From Streptomyces sp. SM1 (GTDB taxonomy: Bacteria; Actinomycetota; Actinomycetes; Streptomycetales; Streptomycetaceae): a stretch of DNA of 37,566 bases. The DNA is taken from contig NZ_NEUB01000941.1 of NCBI RefSeq assembly GCF_002910825.1, positions 1-37,566 on the forward strand, read 5' to 3'. The translations under genes and the position numbers were made by a program. Positions within the stretch are counted from its first letter, which is position 1; each line of letters opens with the position of its first letter. Under the pieces are notes generated by a model. It saw nothing but the letters and a program-made list of their open reading frames with translations. It ran no database searches and was not told the DNA's origin. Shown here piece by piece: positions 34,308 through 37,566 of this stretch.

Positions 34308-35018
34308 ATGCGCCTACAGTCGGGATCCATGGGGCCCGGCACCACAACAGAGATTCAGATAGACCTGATTGAACCTGACCAAAATCCCGAGAGTCCTGCC
34401 AGCTGTCAAAGCCGGCCGAACTATCAGGGCGCACCCCGACCGGACCTACCTCAAAGATCTTCACACTCGGCAACAATCAGGGCTGACCTGCGCTTCACTA
34501 CCAGACAGCCTTCATTCTCGGCTCGAACGCCGCACACAACAGGAACGACCGATTCGAACACGGCGAACCCCATCGACGCGGTACTTCCGCCCCAAAGCTT
34601 CCCCCTCAACCGGGCCTCAGTAAAGGGTTCGATTAGGCCACGCCTCCGAATAGACGCAGAGGCGATTCAACACGCATCCGATACTTGGGATCAGACGCCT
34701 GAGCTGCAATATTGTGAAAAAATTGAACATCGAAAGACCATGATACGTCAGGGAAATCGGCTCAAAATAGAGAACCGGACCTCTCGTGGGATCGCAGAGA
34801 ATGCAGCGACCCCTGAGACTCCCGGAGAAATAGAGGCAAACAGCGCCTCGCCTGTCGACCATCCCAGGCCCTTGCGCCGCTGCCCGGCGCAGGCGTCAGA
34901 AGCCGTATCTCAACCGATCATGGAACGTGCGGCTCGAACAGGCTTCCCATCTGGGCGATCTTCCCGTTGTACGCGCATGAAGGCAGGGCCTCTCGGTAGC
35001 TCGGGGATGCGAATCTGA
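34308..35018 (+). other. Lower-GC region with one long unexplained ORF
   Basis: About 0.8 kb (34270-35100) of clearly lower GC than the rest of the window. It contains a 236-codon frame from ATG 34308, with GGGAGG six bases upstream, whose translation is rich in Thr, Pro, Ser, Asn and Arg (for example NPIDAVLPPQSFPLNRASVK). Third positions show little G/C preference, unlike every neighbour, so the frame may be chance or foreign. A frame of this length is somewhat improbable by chance at this composition. I recognise no domain. It may be the promoter-side flank of the lanthipeptide cluster or imported DNA. Confidence 0.3.
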
Positions 35019-35113
35019 CCGAGCAGTACCAGGAGGCCCTGGTGTCCTTGTTGTACGCGTCCGAGCCCGTCCGGTTCAACTCGGCTGCTCCATCGTGTGA
35101 TTGCTTCGCGCAC

Positions 35114-35870
35114 GTGTACGGCAACGCGGCCGACCATCCCGACCGGGTGCGGCGGTATCCGTCGGACATGACGGACGAGGAGTGGGTGGCCATCCGGCCG
35201 TTGCTGCCGGTGCCGGCCTGGCTGAACGGACGGGGCGGACTCCCCGAGGGCTACTGCCACCGCCAGATGCTCGACGCGGTCCGCTACCTGGTCGCGGGCG
35301 GGATCTCCTGGCGGGCGATGCCCGCGGACTTCCCCGCCTGGGGCCGGGTCTACGCCTTCTTCCGCCGCTGGCGCGAGCACGGGCTGATCGCCGAGTTCCA
35401 CGACCGGCTGCGCGGGAAGGTCCGTGAACTCGAGGGCCGCGAGGCCGAGCCCACGGCGGGGATCATCGACGCCCAGTCGGTGCGGGACGCCGCGACGGTC
35501 CCGGCCGCCTCACACGGCTACGACGGCGGGAAGAAGGTGCCGGGCCGCAAACGGCACATCGCGACCGACACCCTTGGTCTGCTCCTGGTCGTCTGCGTCA
35601 CGGCCGCGAACATCGGCGACCGGGACGCCGCGACGGGCCTGCTGACCCGGCTGCGCCGCCTGCACCGTGACATCACCCTCGTCTGGGCTGACGGCGGCCA
35701 CACCGGCGGCCTCATCGGCTGGTGCCGGGACACACTCGCTCTGACCTTGGGGATCGTCAAGCGGACCGACAACATGGAGGGGTTCGTGGTGCTGCCGAGG
35801 CGGTGGGTGGCAGAGCGCACATTCGCGTGGCTAATGAACTCCCGCCGTCTGACCCGGGACTACGAGACCC
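35114..35870 (+). pseudogene. IS5-family transposase, cut by another transposon
   Basis: VYGNAADHPDRVRRYPSDMT then DEEWVAIRPLLPVPAWLNGR is the standard start of a Streptomyces IS5-family (ISL2/IS1373-like group) transposase. The DDE core is visible: D in GIIDAQSVRDAATV, D in TLVWADGGHTGG and the E-containing FVVLPRRWVAERTFAWLMNS. The protein breaks off at RDYETL (35870), where the terminal repeat of an IS3-type element begins, so the last ~30 residues are missing from this part. The start could be the GTG at 35114 or the ATG at 35168. The 3' rest of the gene would lie beyond the nested elements to the right of the window. Confidence 0.8.
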
Positions 35871-36025
35871 TGAACCGCCCCGGGTTCGGTAGAGATCTCA
35901 GATTGTGGTGATGACCTGGAGTTTCGTGAGTTCGGTGTAGTAGTTGGCTTCGTATTCGACCGGTGGGACGTGGCCTATCTCACCGTGCAGTCGCCTGTGG
36001 TTGTACCAGTCGACCCACTCGGCGG
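35871..36025 (-). mobile_element. IS3-type element end with C-terminal orfB fragment
   Basis: The sequence starts with TGAACCGCCCCGGGTTCGGT, a terminal-repeat type common for actinobacterial IS3 elements. On the minus strand it encodes PAEWVDWYNHRRLHGEIGHV then PPVEYEANYYTELTKLQVIT followed by Thr-Ile and a stop at 35898: the typical WYNxxRLHGxxG...YY end of an IS3 OrfB integrase. The remaining orfB and orfA are absent because an IS66-type element interrupts it at about 36025; they may continue beyond the window. Confidence 0.75.
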
Positions 36026-37566
36026 GTAACTGTTTAGGGGTTTCAGCTGGTTGCGGGCAGCATCCATGGCCGTCCGGCGAAGAGGTCGCGCAGGGCGGTG
36101 AGGGGGCTGATGCCGTGTGTGCGGACGGTGGAGATGTGGGCGCGGATCCGGGCGAAGCGCCTTGCGCCGGTCAGGGTCCGCCAGGCCCCGGAGACCTTCT
36201 GTTGCACCTTGATCATCCGTAGGTCGCGTTCGGCCTGGTTGTTGTCGAACGGGACACTGAAGCCGACCATGTACCGCTGGTACATGGTGGTGCGGTCCCG
36301 CAGGCGCATGGCCAGAGCCCTGGCCTTGGAGCGGGGGCCGGTGCCGGCGTAGGGGTTGGCGGCGATGCCGCACAACGCTGCCTGCCGGTAGCGGTCCTGG
36401 AAACCGGCCGACGTCTCGGCGTCCAGGGCGTCGTGCCCGGTGGCCACAGCGTCGGCGACTGCGTCCTTCGCCTCGACCAGGACATCGATCATCGCCTGGG
36501 CCCAGGCGGGGTCATGGCGGGTGTCCTCGGTCACGGCAATGGGTTCACGCAGCACGTGCGCCCCGCACAGGGCCTGCGCGTCGCCGTAGACCGTGTAGGG
36601 GGCCAGGGCATCGGTGACCAGGGTGCCGGTGAAGCCGGGCAGGACGCCGAGGTCGTCCATGGCCGCCCGGCCGCGCTGGTGGTGGATGCCGTAGAAGGTG
36701 ACCAGGTGGGTGCACATCACGTGCAGCCAGTGCAGTTTCCCCGCGACCCGTACCCCGGACTCGTCCGCGTGCGCGACCGGCACCGTGGCCAGGTGGTCCT
36801 TGACCTGGGCCTCGAAGGACCCGAGCCCGTCGTGGGCGCGAGCCGGGACGGACAGGACGGTGCCGGTGGAGACCGGCAGGCTGAACAGGCAGTCCATGGC
36901 CTCGGCGAGGCGTTGGGCCGGCAGGTGCTGATAGGCCGACAGGCAGGCGATCGCGGCTCGGACGCCGGGTCCGTACACGGCGGCCGCCGTGGGCAGGTCC
37001 GGAGCCGTCGCCGTGGTGGTGTACCCGCAACCGCACACCGCCCGGTGCAGCCGGTGCTCGGTCACCTGGGGGCGGATCTCGGGCAGATCGAAGACCTGCC
37101 GGGCCCGGAAGCCCGAACCCGACGCATCGGACAGACCACCGCCACAGCTGCCGCACGCGGCCGGATGATGATCGACTATCACGTCCGGGTCGGTGACCTG
37201 CTCCAGCCGGCCACCGGGATCGCCCTTGGCCCGGCCCGGCCGACGCCCCGACGCCTTGCGCAGCGACTTCGGTGCGGGCCTCTTGTCCAGCCCGTCACTG
37301 GACGGCGGCTTGGAGGAGTTGCGCCAATCAGCGGCCAGCCGCCGCTTCAACTCCGCGATCTCAGCGTCCTGCTCGACGATCCGTGCTTCACGTCGCTCAA
37401 TCGTCGCGGCCTGCGCGGCTGCTACCAGCCTCAGCTCCACGATCAGACCGGCCAGCTCGTTGTACGACGGCGGCGGCTGCTCGGAGGTCACAAGATCAAT
37501 CTACTCGACCATCGCGACTGCCCCGCACCACGTCACCGCAGGTCACGGACGGCCGTAAACAGTCAC
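36026..37566 (-). mobile_element. IS66-family insertion sequence, single-gene type
   Basis: Terminal repeats are visible: GTAACTGTTTAGGG at 36026-36039 on the left and, as reverse complement, GTGACTGTTTACGG at the right edge (37553-37566). The length of ~1.54 kb and a lone transposase gene mark it as one of the short IS66-type elements without tnpA/tnpB helper genes. The right flank is outside the window, so the 8-bp target duplication typical of IS66 cannot be tested here. It sits inside the IS3 integrase gene. Confidence 0.75.
36043..37491 (-). CDS. IS66-family transposase
   Basis: A 482-residue transposase. The N-terminal coiled coil (EARIVEQDAEIAELKRRLAA) is followed by the family signature DWRNSSKPPSSDGLDKRP, a zinc-finger segment (ACGSCGGGL ... 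CGCGYTTTAT), the DDE_Tnp_IS66 core with PVAHADESGVRVAGKLHWLH, LVTDALAPY, CGAHVLREP, and the C-terminal VPFDNNQAERDLRMIKVQQK then VSGAWRTLTGARRFARI. It looks intact, so the element may still move. The start is the GTG at 37491. Confidence 0.93.
   Translation of the reverse strand: MTSEQPPPSYNELAGLIVELRLVAAAQAATIERREARIVEQDAEIAELKRRLAADWRNSSKPPSSDGLDKRPAPKSLRKASGRRPGRAKGDPGGRLEQVTDPDVIVDHHPAACGSCGGGLSDASGSGFRARQVFDLPEIRPQVTEHRLHRAVCGCGYTTTATAPDLPTAAAVYGPGVRAAIACLSAYQHLPAQRLAEAMDCLFSLPVSTGTVLSVPARAHDGLGSFEAQVKDHLATVPVAHADESGVRVAGKLHWLHVMCTHLVTFYGIHHQRGRAAMDDLGVLPGFTGTLVTDALAPYTVYGDAQALCGAHVLREPIAVTEDTRHDPAWAQAMIDVLVEAKDAVADAVATGHDALDAETSAGFQDRYRQAALCGIAANPYAGTGPRSKARALAMRLRDRTTMYQRYMVGFSVPFDNNQAERDLRMIKVQQKVSGAWRTLTGARRFARIRAHISTVRTHGISPLTALRDLFAGRPWMLPATS

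Noticed and set aside
34617..34862. 81-codon minus-strand frame in the low-GC region (VDRRGAVCLYFSGSLRGRCI)
   Set aside because: No ribosome binding site, no homology I can recognise, and it overlaps the longer opposite frame; stop-poor only by chance.
35060..35100. A tRNA-like T-loop, GGTTCAACTC
   Set aside because: The flanking bases cannot form the T stem, acceptor stem or anticodon arm, so it is not a tRNA.

Overview
The window is high-GC actinobacterial DNA and almost certainly Streptomyces. Third codon positions are very G/C rich, GTG starts and GTGA/ATGA stop-start overlaps are common, and the leuA leader peptide, the era/phoH/ybeY block and the SCO2521-SCO2525-type cassette are all typical of the genus. 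The gene order from phoH (3882) to the cassette (25325) resembles, from memory, the S. coelicolor SCO2520-SCO2540 region. The two ends look like accessory or rearranged DNA.

Layout. 1-3464: a partial MFS exporter, then a scar in which an IclR regulator that has lost its DNA-binding N-terminus abuts the last ~100 codons of a glucarate dehydratase, then a PfkB sugar kinase. Two GTGA-N6-TCAC sites resembling Crp sites lie here. 3882-7526: housekeeping operon phoH-ybeY-CNNM/CBS protein-YjbR protein-cytidine-deaminase-like protein, mostly with overlapping stops and starts. 7736-10877: a small secreted protein, a GH1 beta-glucosidase and era on the opposite strand, with a stray 73-bp copy of the era 3' end between the last two. 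11017-13116: an IS3-family element with a frameshifted integrase beside a gene remnant, plus two unknown ORFs of lower GC. 13190-14548: a protealysin-like M4 protease with its emfourin-type inhibitor. 14740-16654: leuL leader, leuA and terminator. 16786-18143: a zinc-ribbon/TerB-like protein and a GNAT acetyltransferase.

18484-25325 is a tight one-direction cassette of six genes of unknown function: a SAM methyltransferase, a 600-aa helical protein, a ParA/MinD-like protein whose P-loop lysine is arginine, two proteins without recognisable folds, and a membrane-anchored coiled-coil protein with a soluble C-terminal domain. The first five match the families I know as SCO2525, SCO2524, SCO2523, SCO2522 and SCO2521. 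No one has assigned this system a function that I know of, and it is the best candidate for an undescribed system here.

25474-28783 holds an ArsR-like regulator behind a perfect 18-bp inverted repeat, small proteins, a broken S33 peptidase and another GNAT. 28961-34146 is a compact class IV lanthipeptide cluster in the order synthetase lanL, precursor lanA, ABC ATPase, ABC permease, close to venezuelin; the 51-aa precursor is easily missed by gene callers. Beyond it lie ~0.8 kb of lower-GC DNA and a nest of transposons: an IS5-type transposase cut by an IS3-type end, itself cut by an IS66-type element running to the window edge.
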